From assembly GCA_005656395.1 (NCBI GenBank), contig SRSI01000050.1, positions 682,001 through 746,000 on the forward strand: a stretch of DNA of 64,000 nucleotides, written 5' to 3'. Below, one piece after another: positions 34,217 to 44,572 of the stretch (within the stretch, counting starts at the first letter, position 1; every line of letters begins with the position of its first letter). The translations under genes were made by a program, and so were the position numbers. This DNA is from Strongyloides papillosus. Lineage: Eukaryota > Nematoda > Chromadorea > Rhabditida > Strongyloididae. Below the pieces are notes generated by a model. That model ran no database searches. It saw nothing but the letters and a program-made list of their open reading frames with translations, and was not told the origin of the DNA.

Positions 34217-37200
34217 TTAAATTGAATCATCTATTTGCTTTTTGATATCCTGGATGTGCACTCTTTTATGTCTACCACGTTTAGCAATAATTGGAGCGAC
34301 ATAGTAACAATTATTAACAATTTTCTTCACCACATATCCAGGAGTCCATACCGGTTTAAATTTTTGGTTAATATTGTCATTTGGGTTGTGGTTCTTTATC
34401 AAAACTTTATCATTGACATTGATTTCATCTCTCAGTTTCTTTGTCAATTTGTCGTCCGTTTCTCCAGCTTTGATATTTGTCAAAACCTCCTGAGCCATTT
34501 CAAAAGCAAGCATTCTTAACTGTTTGTCCGGATTATAGTTTACAATCTTACTGAGAGGTTGCTCATGGTATCTTTTCAAATCAGCAGAAATAAGTGAAGA
34601 CCATCCAAACATAAGTTCATGTGGTGATGTATTTGTTGCAGGATGTTTCGTATTATTAAGACTGTACATAATTTGAGGCAACAATTCATCTAAACGATTG
34701 AAATATTCATCTGACATACGGCGCATACAAAGGTTTACAGATCCTATCATTCTTTCACATATGGAGTTACCATTATGATGTCCTCTAATTGCTGTATGTA
34801 CTGAAATTCCTAAGGTTTTACAATAATCCTTAAAGACTGCACTAGTAAAGCATGTTTGACCATCAGTTTTGATATTTGCACAAATTCCAAATACTGATAT
34901 TATATCATCCAAAAAATCAATTATCTCAGTACTAGTACATGTTGAAAGTCTTTTTAACCACACAAATCTAGTAAGATTGTCAACAGCAACAGCAATATAT
35001 TGAACACCCGACTGAGAAGCATTAAGTTTACCAATTAGATCCATAGATATCATCTCTATAGGATAACTTGAAAATATCGTTTCTTGCTTATAGTGTAATT
35101 TCTTTCTTCTATTTGATACTTGACAAATAGGACATTTTCTTAGATAGTCCAAATACTTCTTTTCAACATTTTGACCTGGTAATCGTGCCCTTAAAAGATC
35201 AATACTCTTTTTATACCCAAGGTGAGACATATCATCATGACATTCCCTAAACAACATTGTTAAATTATTATCAACATTGTCTGAATTGTCTGAAACGTTA
35301 CCATTATTTCTAAGCCTCAATAACCTTGATGAAGCATCTGGTCCTTCTAAACGTGCTCCAGATTTATAAACAAGTTCAATATTGTAACCAGCGATTATAG
35401 AAATCAAATTAACATATCTTGGTGAACTATTATGACTCAATACTTGTTTTAAACAACGATGATCCGATACAACTAGAAGTTTTTGAGCAGATATTACATC
35501 CTTAAAATGTTCAATAGAGAGTACCAAAGCTTGCATTTCATAAACAGTAGCAGCTTTCGCTAATTTACCTTTTTGAAATCTTTTAGAAAAATAAGCAATG
35601 AGATTCATATCTTTAAATTCATATTTCCCTTTATCAGCAACTTCATGTTCTTTGGATTTATACTGCATAAGCATAGATCCAGCACCATGTTGGCTTCCAT
35701 CAACAAATAAAATAAATAGATCTCCAAAACGTGGTGATGATAATATTTCCCGAGAAGTTAGACGATGTTTGAGTAAATTAAATGATTCTTCGCACTGAGT
35801 AGTCCATGTAAATTCAGATGACTTTTTAACTAGATTAATGATTGGTCCAGCATCTAAATATAGATTTTTCACATGACGTCTATAAAAGGCGATCATACCA
35901 AGAAATCTTCTCGTTTCAGTTCTATTTTTAGGTCTAGGATATTCCACCAATCTTTTTGTAGCAGTTAATGTTGGACGATAACCAAAACATCCCCAATCAT
36001 GTGCTAAATACGTGATTTCACTACAGAAGAATTTTGATTTTTCTACATTTAATTTTCCCCCATGCTTTTCAATAGATGAGAGTATTCTCGAAGCTAAATT
36101 CCACAACTCTTCATGACTATCGGCAAATCCTAGAACATCATCAACATAAGACACTATATTTAAACTGTATATAGGTCCCAAGATAGTTTCTAGAGTATTA
36201 TTCCATATATATGTGCTGTTTATGTATCCAAAAGGTAATTTAGTAAACTTAGCAATACCTCGATACGTGAACACAGCCAAATACTTTTGCATCCTTTTAC
36301 TTATAGGAATCTGCAAGAAGCTATTTGAAAAGTCCAAAGAGAAGTAACTTGATTTACCTGCAATCTTTCTAATAATATCATTAAATTCTGGCAAAATAGT
36401 AACACGAGCTTTGACAGCACTATTGAGTCTTCTCAAATCCATACATGGTCTTACATTACCATTTTTCTTTCTGGCTAATGTAAAATTGCTTATATATTCA
36501 ACATCATTATCTAACACCAAAATTCCTTGTTCAAACATTTTATCTACTTCATTTTTTATCAAATCATTTGTTTCAGGATTATATGAGTATTTTACTATCT
36601 TTGGTAGTTCTTTAATCAATTCAAGATCATCAACGGGTTCTACATCAAGTTTACCAAGAGTTTCAGAAAATACATTGGAGAATTTTTCTTTAAGCTTATC
36701 AGTTAACGCATCATTACCAGTATCATATACTTGAGCTCTTAACATAGATTTGTTTTCTTTTAAATCAACGATATGATTTTCACATTTGTCTTCAGAGATA
36801 AACTTTATAAATTGACCATTTATCTTAATCGTATTATCCACATGGTTGATAGTATACTTAGACAGAGATTCAAGAAAATCAATTCCCAACAAAACAGGTT
36901 CAGAGCAAGCTTTATTAAATTCCTCCTCTTCGAACAGATAGACAGGTAGACGAATGATCAAATTAGCGATTTCCAAGTTAAGAATGCATTCACCAATACT
37001 GGTCCATGTAGCACCATTACCGACAGTTAATTTTAGAGGCTTGATTGATTGTGTAGTATTTACACCCAATTTCATCATATAACTTTTCGTAGTTATCGTT
37101 ACTTCTGCACCAGAATCCAATAATCCAGAAGATTTAACATTGTTGATAGAGATAGGCAGTACTATATTCTTTTGACCTGTTTGACAAATTCTGTAGAGCT

Positions 37201-37936
37201 TTTCATTTTCTTTTTCAACTGGTTTAAACTTGTCCTTTCTCAAATTAAAATCAACTTTTGGTTCACCGGACTTCTTTTTCTTACACATAATCTCTTTGTG
37301 TCCTCTAATACCACACCAATTACATTTTCCATTAAATTTAGCATCAGATCTACCTTGGGTTGGTTCTTTGTCATACAATAGTTGATTGGCACTGACTAAG
37401 TCCATAATCATTTCGGAGACAGATTCATATCTATGGCTATGATTATATAGACGATCCCATAGACGACCTTTAACATAATTCATTACCATGCTGCAAGTAT
37501 GAGTTAATAGCGAAATAGAATCCATGTTTGGAAAGGCAAACTTAATGGTACGACAAAGATCTTCCAACGATGATTTGAACTTGTCCTTAGCAAAGTCGAG
37601 TTTGAATGTACGCAGCTTGACTTGAGAATCCATAATACCCATTTCATTTTCCAACTTAATCTTAAGACTTAAGGCAAGAGCGGCATAAGTAGATACTTTC
37701 TTATCACTAATAAGTTCATTAACCACGTCACGAACCTCATACGGTAACTTCAATTTCAGAATAGCAAGTTTAGCATTATCATCTTCAACAAGGTCCAGCT
37801 TCATACGTAACTCCAGATCCTCCAAGAAATGACTAAAACTTTGAGTTTTTGGATTGTACACTGGCTGAGAGTCCCAATGATTAGTCCTTACACCCATGGT
37901 TAATTTAGATGACGTATCAGTCTTTGACTCCGACAT
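34217..37936 (-). CDS. Gag-Pol polyprotein (Gag, protease, RT, RNase H, integrase)
   Basis: 1239 residues from the ATG at 37936, no internal stops. In order: helical Gag (about 1-190), a CCHC knuckle CNWCGIRGHKEIMC (near 207), aspartic protease (GLLDSGAEV and LLGIDFLE), reverse transcriptase with FSLDFSNSFLQIP, LPFGYINS and the catalytic YVDD box, RNase H (FVDGSQHGAGSML), the integrase HHCC zinc finger (CHDDMSHLG ... CPICQ) and the DDE core (MDLIG, TDGQTCF, NSICER), plus a basic C terminus. The order protease-RT-RNase H-integrase places it in Ty3/gypsy. No envelope gene. All catalytic motifs look intact, so it may be mobile and could mobilise the related gag-only element. Confidence 0.93.
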   Translation of the reverse strand: MSESKTDTSSKLTMGVRTNHWDSQPVYNPKTQSFSHFLEDLELRMKLDLVEDDNAKLAILKLKLPYEVRDVVNELISDKKVSTYAALALSLKIKLENEMGIMDSQVKLRTFKLDFAKDKFKSSLEDLCRTIKFAFPNMDSISLLTHTCSMVMNYVKGRLWDRLYNHSHRYESVSEMIMDLVSANQLLYDKEPTQGRSDAKFNGKCNWCGIRGHKEIMCKKKKSGEPKVDFNLRKDKFKPVEKENEKLYRICQTGQKNIVLPISINNVKSSGLLDSGAEVTITTKSYMMKLGVNTTQSIKPLKLTVGNGATWTSIGECILNLEIANLIIRLPVYLFEEEEFNKACSEPVLLGIDFLESLSKYTINHVDNTIKINGQFIKFISEDKCENHIVDLKENKSMLRAQVYDTGNDALTDKLKEKFSNVFSETLGKLDVEPVDDLELIKELPKIVKYSYNPETNDLIKNEVDKMFEQGILVLDNDVEYISNFTLARKKNGNVRPCMDLRRLNSAVKARVTILPEFNDIIRKIAGKSSYFSLDFSNSFLQIPISKRMQKYLAVFTYRGIAKFTKLPFGYINSTYIWNNTLETILGPIYSLNIVSYVDDVLGFADSHEELWNLASRILSSIEKHGGKLNVEKSKFFCSEITYLAHDWGCFGYRPTLTATKRLVEYPRPKNRTETRRFLGMIAFYRRHVKNLYLDAGPIINLVKKSSEFTWTTQCEESFNLLKHRLTSREILSSPRFGDLFILFVDGSQHGAGSMLMQYKSKEHEVADKGKYEFKDMNLIAYFSKRFQKGKLAKAATVYEMQALVLSIEHFKDVISAQKLLVVSDHRCLKQVLSHNSSPRYVNLISIIAGYNIELVYKSGARLEGPDASSRLLRLRNNGNVSDNSDNVDNNLTMLFRECHDDMSHLGYKKSIDLLRARLPGQNVEKKYLDYLRKCPICQVSNRRKKLHYKQETIFSSYPIEMISMDLIGKLNASQSGVQYIAVAVDNLTRFVWLKRLSTCTSTEIIDFLDDIISVFGICANIKTDGQTCFTSAVFKDYCKTLGISVHTAIRGHHNGNSICERMIGSVNLCMRRMSDEYFNRLDELLPQIMYSLNNTKHPATNTSPHELMFGWSSLISADLKRYHEQPLSKIVNYNPDKQLRMLAFEMAQEVLTNIKAGETDDKLTKKLRDEINVNDKVLIKNHNPNDNINQKFKPVWTPGYVVKKIVNNCYYVAPIIAKRGRHKRVHIQDIKKQIDDSI

Positions 37937-38111
37937 ACTTCTTTTCTTGTAGCACAAAAATCCACTCCAGTAACGGGATTTTAACCAACTGCTTAAACAA
38001 AGAAGTAATCTATTCTAGAATATTCGACAACTACTTTCTATCGATAACGCGATGAAAGTTCCTTTTTGATGACAAAAAAGCGACAATAACGATGACTATC
38101 TTTAGTCTTTG

Positions 38112-38213
38112 AACAGCAAAGGTCCTACCCAAGTAAATGAACAGCGATGGTTCTACGAAACACTTGAACAGCAAAGGTTCCACAAAGCAATTGAACAGCG
38201 AAGGTTCCACAAG
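38112..38213. repeat. 27-nt tandem repeats in the leader of the Ty3/gypsy-like element
   Basis: Four imperfect copies (27-28 bp) of a unit starting AACAGCRAAGGTTCYAC, in the untranslated leader between the 5' LTR and the gag start. On the minus strand an ORF of 69 codons crosses it with a repeated VEPSLF peptide, but coding is doubtful. A packaging or dimerisation signal is one possibility. Confidence 0.7.
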
Positions 38214-38277
38214 TTCCCTTATATAGTCTAGTTGTTGCACGGACGATCTCCAACAACTGACCCACGTTAGTAAAATA

Positions 38278-38452
38278 AGTAAATAATTTATTGGTTTAAC
38301 ACACCTAAAATTACAATGTTACAACAATAAGAAAAAACAATATAATAAAATAGTTACAATAAATGAAGAGATATAATAATTTTCTCTCTTTTATACACAA
38401 ATGTCATCATTTTGCTGTATCATTTCTTATTGTTGTATCATCATTTCTGACT
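38278..38452 (-). repeat. 5' LTR of the Ty3/gypsy-like element
   Basis: 175 bp, one base different from the partner LTR (C here, T there, near position 38439). The leader from 38277 down to 37937 separates it from the gag start. Confidence 0.9.
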
Positions 38453-38456
38453 TGAG

Positions 38457-39497
38457 AAATGAAATTATTTGCAAAAAATACATTACTTAAATTATTAAAA
38501 GCTGGTAAATATAACAATATTTTTTTATAGTGGAAAAAGGTCATAAAGAATTACTTTGTTACTGAATAGAAAATAAGATTAGTTGTATATGTTTAATATT
38601 TTATCCAAATATAATTGCCTCTAATTATTACTATAATGAATTGTTTTGATTTACGATGATTTTTTAAAGTAATTAGGATTTAGTTTCTCGAATATTTTTA
38701 AGTAAAAATTTTATTAAATATAAGACTGGAGTTTACCCCTAAAATAAAACACAATCATACAACACAATATTAATTACAAATTTAGGATAGTTAACGGTAA
38801 TAATAATAAAATTTTTGGGGTATTTGTTAATGAGGAATAAGAAATCATAAATTTTTGAGTAGTGTTCACTATTTTGAAGTAGATTCACTTTTAAATAGAA
38901 AGATTAGTCCCTTAAGGAAAATAGTGACGCGATGATACTAGATGTTTGATACGCCATTACTTTTATCTTTAAATTAATGAAAAATGTTGCACTTTAAAGT
39001 ATGATCCTCATAATTAATCAAAAAAATATAAATAAAGATTTTATTAATGGAACAAGATTTCTGCATACGAAACAGAGAAATCAAATTCGTAGAAGAACAA
39101 TTACAACGTAGAAATAGGTAATATTTTTGATGGTATTTTTTTGATTATCTAATTTATGAAAAATAACAAATTTAAATTGTAAATAAGGAAGGTTTCAGAA
39201 TAAAATTTTCACACGTATTTGGTTTTTTATTTACACAACAAATCAATAAAAAAGTACATTGGTATATTAAGCATTAAAAAATTAACTGTTAATACTCAAA
39301 TTTTTATTTAAAAAGAGAAACTAAAATGAATAAAAAATATGGGCTATTTTATGCTAACAGAAATAGTTTATGAAAAATATTCAAAAAATTTATACACAAT
39401 CTTACTTAGTGCAAAAAAAGTACTGAAATGTTTAATAAAAGTTATAAAAGATTACATACAGCACTATATATTGATAATTTATGATACTTTAGTATTG
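38457..39497. other. Unit C flank between the LTR element and family 2 copy 1
   Basis: Continues the family 1 3' flank of units A and B, with an unmatched stretch near 38698-38965, then family 2 upstream sequence. No supported gene. Confidence 0.5.
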
Positions 39498-39506
39498 TAT
39501 AAAAAA
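39498..39506 (+). promoter_or_regulatory. TATA box of family 2 copy 1
   Basis: TATAAAAAA, 51 bp before the ATG at 39549, followed by an AATTTTTAGTTTTTATTACAAA-like stretch shared with the other family 2 promoters. Confidence 0.6.
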
Positions 39507-39548
39507 TACAATTTTTAGTTTTTATTACAAATATTATTTTATATTAGT

Positions 39549-39878
39549 ATGCTTTTTTCTAATCATATTAAGCAATATATTTTATTTATTTTTTTTATTT
39601 CATTTATTGAATTGGTAAAATTCTCTTTGCCTTCTGAAAGTTCTACCTTATCAAAAAATGGTAGAAGAAATTCAGGTTCCAGAAATAGTCTTACGCTATC
39701 AAGACATAGTACAACAAGTACACGTCGATACGTAAGAAAAGAGCTAACTTATCGTGCAAATGAAAGAAGACAACAAATATTAAGAAGACAACAAGCAAAT
39801 CGAAACTTAAATTATCAACGACGAAATTCATTTGAATCAAGAGTACGACAAAATTATCGACGCAGATGGGCAAAGTAA
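39549..39878 (+). CDS. Family 2 copy 1: short Arg-rich secreted protein
   Basis: 109 residues. Hydrophobic signal region (about 1-25, MLFSNHIKQYILFIFF) ending IELVKFSLPS, shared with the other family 2 genes. The mature part is extremely basic: many Arg, Ser, Asn and Gln (RRQQILRRQQANRNLNYQRR) and no cysteine. It stops at RRRWAK, about 420 bp before the family's 3' flank resumes near 40299, so the C-terminal portion found in copies 2 and 4 (ending in a Cys-containing CFG) seems to have been lost or displaced by inserted DNA. Could still be functional or may be decaying. No known family recognised. Confidence 0.65.
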   Translation: MLFSNHIKQYILFIFFISFIELVKFSLPSESSTLSKNGRRNSGSRNSLTLSRHSTTSTRRYVRKELTYRANERRQQILRRQQANRNLNYQRRNSFESRVRQNYRRRWAK

Positions 39879-40859
39879 CCGTTGGTTGGTTTCTGAAATA
39901 GTGGACACATTTTTTGGTTATTCCATTGGATTCATTTCACCTTTGAATACGTACTTCGCAGCGAACAACACCCAAATTAAATTAAAAAAATAGATTTTTT
40001 ATAAAAGAGTTGAATATCTACTAAATAAGATTTTGAATTTAAAATACTTTTTTTTAAAAAAAAAATGCGTTTACTATTCTAGAAATAATCTAAATAATTT
40101 TTTTAATAAGTTGTATTTATCTATTTGTTATTTATAGTTCATTTAAATAGTAAAAATTTATGTTATTGCATAAATGTTTATTGGCCTAGTGCCTTTCTGG
40201 TATTATTGCTAGTATTAAAATACAAAAAGGTCATAGTCCAAAAGAACACGGTTAGTGAATGGTTTCGAAGTCATTAGATGCTTTCCTGATTCTTAAAATT
40301 GTTGTGACTAATTATCAAAAGCTTTAAAACACAAAGTATTTTTAAAGGTAAGTTAATTTTTAATGTTAACCGGACTATATTCCTCAACGATAAAGATCGA
40401 CCAGTCCAATAGCTTATCGATGAATTCCCACGACAACAGAACAACCTTCTTAAAAAATTTGTTTCAAATTTATTTTAGATTTCAAAGATATATATATAAA
40501 AAAAGCTAAATATATTTATACAATACTAAGACACATTTAAATTTACCCTTTTCAGGCTTTTTAGCAATTTCCACCTCCTGGCTTGTTAGTAGATTTTAGT
40601 TGGCAAAAATCAAAAAAATCTTTTATCGTAACAACTTTCTTATTTATGGCCTTATTATCATCAAAATTGAGGCCGCAGTACCTCTAATTAAATCATTCAT
40701 GATTTACTGATAAAAAAAATACTAGAATCAGGAAAATATAAAATAAAGATTTAAAACTTTATGTAAATTTGTCGTATTATATATAATGACAAATATTAGA
40801 AAAATTGGCTTTTTTTAATATATTTACAAAATACTATCTTAAATAAAATTACTAAGTAC
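39879..40859. other. Rearranged segment with less AT-rich islands
   Basis: Not shared with units A and B until about 40299. Patches near 39885-39970, 40380-40450 and 40560-40690 are less AT-rich than their surroundings. The last, read on the minus strand, has a 40-codon open stretch ending in PGGGNC and a stop at 40561, preceded by an AATTAG acceptor-like site. These may be transposon or gene fragments; I cannot name them. Confidence 0.35.
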
Positions 40860-41323
40860 TAAAAAGAAAAAAATGGGACAAAGATCTGTGTAAAATGTAA
40901 TAAATCGTCCTACCTAGTAAAATTAAAATTTTTTTGACTTGAGACTAATCTTATTGCAAATATTTTGTTTATGGAAATAAAAACAATTATTAAAATAAAT
41001 CGCTATTTTTGTGTGCTGTTATTTTGTTTTTAAAACTTGAATTGTTTTTTACAATATATTTTAAAAATACCGGATTAGAATATAATTTTAATTAAAATTA
41101 TAAATGCTTTCATAAAGAGCATTTATTAATATATCACAAAATTTTTAAGGTTTCGATAGTTTAAATTCTTAAAAATTATATTTTTTTTATAAATTAATTT
41201 TCATCTGAGGGCTTGAATTTTTTTTCAATTTCTTTTAAAATCAAACTTTTAAAAAGTTATAAAATAATAAGCATTTTTTTATAGTAAAAAGTAACCCTTT
41301 AATATTTTAATTTAAAATAAGAG
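40860..41323. mobile_element. Truncated second copy of the TA-flanked inverted-repeat element
   Basis: Matches the left part of the element at 20506 and a piece just after its nested insertion (AAGTTATAAAATAAT). The right half and terminal repeat are missing. Confidence 0.65.
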
Positions 41324-42010
41324 GAACCCCAGAATTTAAGAGTTATCTACTTCAAATATGCTACATCTTTGTAAAATTTGCTACATCTTTTTGACCAATT
41401 TGCGCCATCTTTGTCATTTTTGCTACATCTTTTTGGCCAATTTGCGCCATCTTTTTTACCAATTTTCGCTATCTTTGTACATTTTGCACCATCTTAGTAC
41501 ATTTTAGAGACATCTTTTTTCAGACGGTAGACATTCGCTTGTCCATGGTTACTCATATTTTTTCCTTTTTTTAATACCATTTTGCTTAATCATAGGTGAC
41601 CATGGGCAAGCTGATTTCCATCGTCTCTTTTTTAATTTAATTATGGTAGGGGTTGCTGTAAAGTGTGTTGCCGTGTGCAAATTGAATCTAATGGAACAAT
41701 CAAAAAATAAGTTAGTAAAAAATAAAAAAGAATGCTTTATCGCTTGCCCATATTATGTATGTTTCTTAAAAAACCATTTTTGTTACCCAATGGACAAGCG
41801 AAAGTCACTTTTTCCAATTCAATTCCACTTTATTTTAATAATATTATTTTACTCTTTAACATACCTAAATTATGTTGAAGAATAATTTATTTGGTGTGAA
41901 CAATACATGTCGCAAAAATGTACTATGATGGCGCAAAATTTCATAAGATGTAGAAAAATTTACAAAGATGTAGCATATTTAATGTAGTTGACTGTTAAAT
42001 TCCATTTTCC
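41324..42010. mobile_element. Second copy of the 9-bp-TSD inverted-repeat element
   Basis: 687 bp, same GAACCCCAG start and GCTACATCTTT/GCGCCATCTTT sub-repeats as 20898-21564, at a different site in its host element. The right end abuts family 2 downstream sequence (CCAACTTCTTTTCTATAAA), and no target duplication is visible, so a deletion removed the right flank. An 80-codon ORF inside (41643-41885) is not considered a gene. Confidence 0.7.
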
Positions 42011-42784
42011 ATCCAACTTCTTTTCTATAAAACATTAATAGATTCATAATCATAAAATACTCATTGGTTAAATTATATGCATTTTTGTAATGTAAATTTT
42101 TCTAAAATTTATTAACAATAATAGATTTACAAATTTTAAAATATAATATGATCTTGATAATGATAAAAATAATCATTTTAGCATACAAAATATCATAATT
42201 GACGATATTTACTCTTCAGTGTTCACTAAAATATTTCAAATTTGTAAAAATTTTATTAAAGTTTTTTATTATTAACAAAAAATCATAATCTTTTATGATT
42301 TATAACTTTCCTTGTGATTGTGTTTAATAATAAACTTTTATATAGGTTACACAAAAGAATTTAAGCTATCAAATGGCTGCGAAATTATTAAAAAATATTA
42401 AAAATTAAAAACGTTATTGTTGTTTTTATGATAATAACTTTTAATGTTTATATTAAAAAAATGTGTTTAAAAAATGATACTCATATAAATCTTTATAACT
42501 TCCTTTAAACGTAAGCTTTTTTTTTAACGAGCTTAAAATATATTGTAGAAAATAGGTGAGGCTATCAAATAGATATAATATGATAAAATTCTATTAATTA
42601 CAACAAAAATTACAACCGTTAAACTGAAAAAGTAATTTTTGTTTTACTCTGTAATTGTTACATATCCAAAAATAAATATATAATCCTACTTCCTGCAGAA
42701 AAAAAATACTTAAATGTTTTTTAAAAGTAATTAAAGATTACTTTTAACAGCATATATTGTTAATTTTTGATCCTTTACTATTAT

Positions 42785-42793
42785 ATAAAAAAG
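42785..42793 (+). promoter_or_regulatory. TATA box of family 2 copy 2
   Basis: TATAAAAAA, 52 bp before the ATG at 42837; followed by GTACAATTTTCAGTCTTTATTG. Confidence 0.6.
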
Positions 42794-42836
42794 TACAATT
42801 TTCAGTCTTTATTGCAAATCTTATTTTTTCTATACT

Positions 42837-43331
42837 ATGATTTTTTTATGCACATTATGCAACATATTCTTTTTATTTTTATTAAGTGAACTTGTAAAAT
42901 TCTCTTTGCCTTCTGGAAATGATACCTTGCCTGGAGTTGTTAGAAGAAGATCAAGTCAAAAAAAAAGCCATTCACCATCAAGACTTACTATAAAAGATAA
43001 TGGTCCAAGTATGGAGGCGCGATCACCTGGTCAACTTAGAAGAGTAGACACACTAAGACAACAACTAAATGTAGGTAGATATGCACCAAAATCAAGACCA
43101 GTATCGGCAATCCGTTTACCAGAAAGACAAACAGGTGTAAGAATGAGTCAAAAAGATGTTAAAGGACTAGAAAGAAAACCAAGTATAACTGAAAGTATCA
43201 AAAATTCCCATGGATTAAGAAAATATTCAAATCCAACTATTGGTCAACCAAATTTACAAAAACCACATAGAGGAGTAATTCAGCCATTTAAACGAAATAA
43301 GAGCTGTAGAGGTTGGAGTTGTTTTGGTTGA
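42837..43331 (+). CDS. Family 2 copy 2: basic Ser/Arg-rich secreted protein
   Basis: 164 residues. Signal-like hydrophobic start (about 1-23) ending SELVKFSLPSG, nearly the same boundary as copy 1. The mature chain is basic and low in hydrophobic residues (RRRSSQKKSHSPSR), with a LRRVDTLRQQLNVGRY segment matched in copy 4 (VDRLRKQLYVGAY). The C terminus CRGWSCFG resembles the CWNCFG end of copy 4 and holds the only two mature cysteines. No domain recognised. The charge suggests binding to polyanions such as nucleic acid, heparan sulfate or membranes, which is inference. Confidence 0.75.
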   Translation: MIFLCTLCNIFFLFLLSELVKFSLPSGNDTLPGVVRRRSSQKKSHSPSRLTIKDNGPSMEARSPGQLRRVDTLRQQLNVGRYAPKSRPVSAIRLPERQTGVRMSQKDVKGLERKPSITESIKNSHGLRKYSNPTIGQPNLQKPHRGVIQPFKRNKSCRGWSCFG

Positions 43332-43486
43332 TTATCAGAGATTTTAAATTACAAAATATTTATTAAAATAAAAAACACTAAAATTACTATTTTCTTAAGA
43401 AATTTTCTTTAAATTATTGTAATATAGTTAGAACTAAAAATAGTTAGAGCTAAAAATAAATTTCTTTAACTTATAATCTTTGGAGG

Positions 43487-44394
43487 TACAGGGTGTTTCA
43501 AAATATACGTAATTAAATTAGATGTTGATAAATTTCTCTGTACTTTATAGTATATCATTATATTATAGCTATTCAATAACCTCGCTTGTCTTCTATAAAA
43601 TATTTCATAATCATTTTTGAATCTTAGATCTAAATAACGTTGTAGACACTTTTATAACTGACATTTTTTTCTATACATTTTAATTGAATAATTGGACATA
43701 ACTTTTATTTTAAGGAATATTTTTTTTATAATATTAAATTTTTTTTTACAGCCCAACTTCTCTTCTATAAAGTACTAAAAGATACATAATCATAAATTAA
43801 ATATTGGTAAAATTACAAAGGTTTTTTTTTTATGAATATTTTTCCACAATTTATTAAGAATAAAAAGTTTAGAAATTTTAAAATAAAATACGATCTTGAT
43901 AATAAGTAATAATAATCATTTCTGCTTATAAAATATCGTATTTGACAATTTTTGTTTTTTTGTTTATTAAAATATTTAAAAGTTGTAAAAATTAATATTT
44001 AATTTTCTTTATTATGGACATAAACACATAATCTTTAATTCTTTTTAACTTTATTTGTAATTATGTTATAACAATAGATGTCTACAAACTTTATACAAAA
44101 ACATTTGGGCTATCAAGTAGCTATAATATTATTAAAAAATATTAAAAATTAAAAAAGTTAATACAGTGTTTATAGAGATAAATTTTTAATTTTCTCAATA
44201 AAAATGTATAGAAAAAATGCCACTTATATAAACATCTATAAATTTCTTTATGTCTAATATTCAAAAACGATCTCAAAATATGTTGTTGAAAACATGTAAG
44301 CCTATAGAATGGGCATAATCATACAATTCCGTAAAGTACAAAAAAATATATAAAATATTCAACTGAATAATTTTCTGTACCACTTTGTATGTAC
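43487..44394. repeat. About 0.9-kb palindromic (mariner-MITE-like) element downstream of family 2 copy 2
   Basis: Begins TACAGGGTGTTTCAAAATATACG. Left arm (near 43570-43600) has CAATAACCTCGCTTGTCTTCTA, and the right arm (near 44290) has its approximate reverse complement. Present after each intact copy 2-4. The rest of the spacer to 44572 holds no gene. Confidence 0.6.
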
Positions 44395-44520
44395 AACATA
44401 TTCAAAAATAAATATATAATTTTACTTCCTGCAGAAAAAAAATACTTAAATGTTTTTTTAAAAGTTACTAAAGATTACTTATGTCACCATATATTCCTAA
44501 TTTTTGATCCTTTTGTATTA

Positions 44521-44530
44521 TATAAAAAAA
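44521..44530 (+). promoter_or_regulatory. TATA box of family 2 copy 3
   Basis: TATAAAAAAA, 52 bp before the ATG at 44573. Confidence 0.6.
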
Positions 44531-44572
44531 GTGCAATTTTTAGTTTGTGTTACAAAATTATTTTATATCAGT

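Larger units (their letters stand above)
33972..38452 (-). mobile_element. Autonomous Ty3/gypsy-like LTR retrotransposon, apparently intact
   Basis: 4481 bp, minus orientation: 175-bp LTRs at 38278-38452 (5' LTR) and 33972-34146 (3' LTR), differing by one base by eye. Ends are AGT...ACT. TGAG is duplicated on both sides (33968-33971 and 38453-38456), and unit A shows the empty site near 19752. One uninterrupted polyprotein occupies the interior. A purine-rich AAGTGGAGCGGA lies against the 3' LTR (34147-34158, minus strand), a good polypurine tract. Confidence 0.93.
31226..40350 (+). repeat. Tandem unit C of the two-gene array
   Basis: Third direct repeat; about 4.6 kb after subtracting the 4.5-kb LTR element. 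It has both family 1 copy C and an open family 2 copy (39549). An extra stretch of about 260 bp (about 38698-38965) has no counterpart in A or B. The right edge is uncertain because the sequence after 39880 is rearranged. Confidence 0.7.

Noticed and set aside
38112..38213. CRISPR-like array
   Set aside because: Units are contiguous imperfect 27-mers with no unique spacers, inside a eukaryotic retroelement.
38031..38240. 69-codon minus-strand ORF with a repeated VEPSLF peptide
   Set aside because: Explained by the 27-nt tandem repeat in the retroelement leader; the repeat length is a multiple of three, which keeps a frame open by chance.
41643..41885. 80-codon ORF inside the 9-bp-TSD element
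   Set aside because: The sister copy at 20898-21564 does not keep the frame and no transposase motif is present.
44504..44572. Upstream in-frame ATG extending family 2 copy 3
   Set aside because: It lies before the TATA box at 44521, and the other family 2 genes start at the equivalent of 44573.
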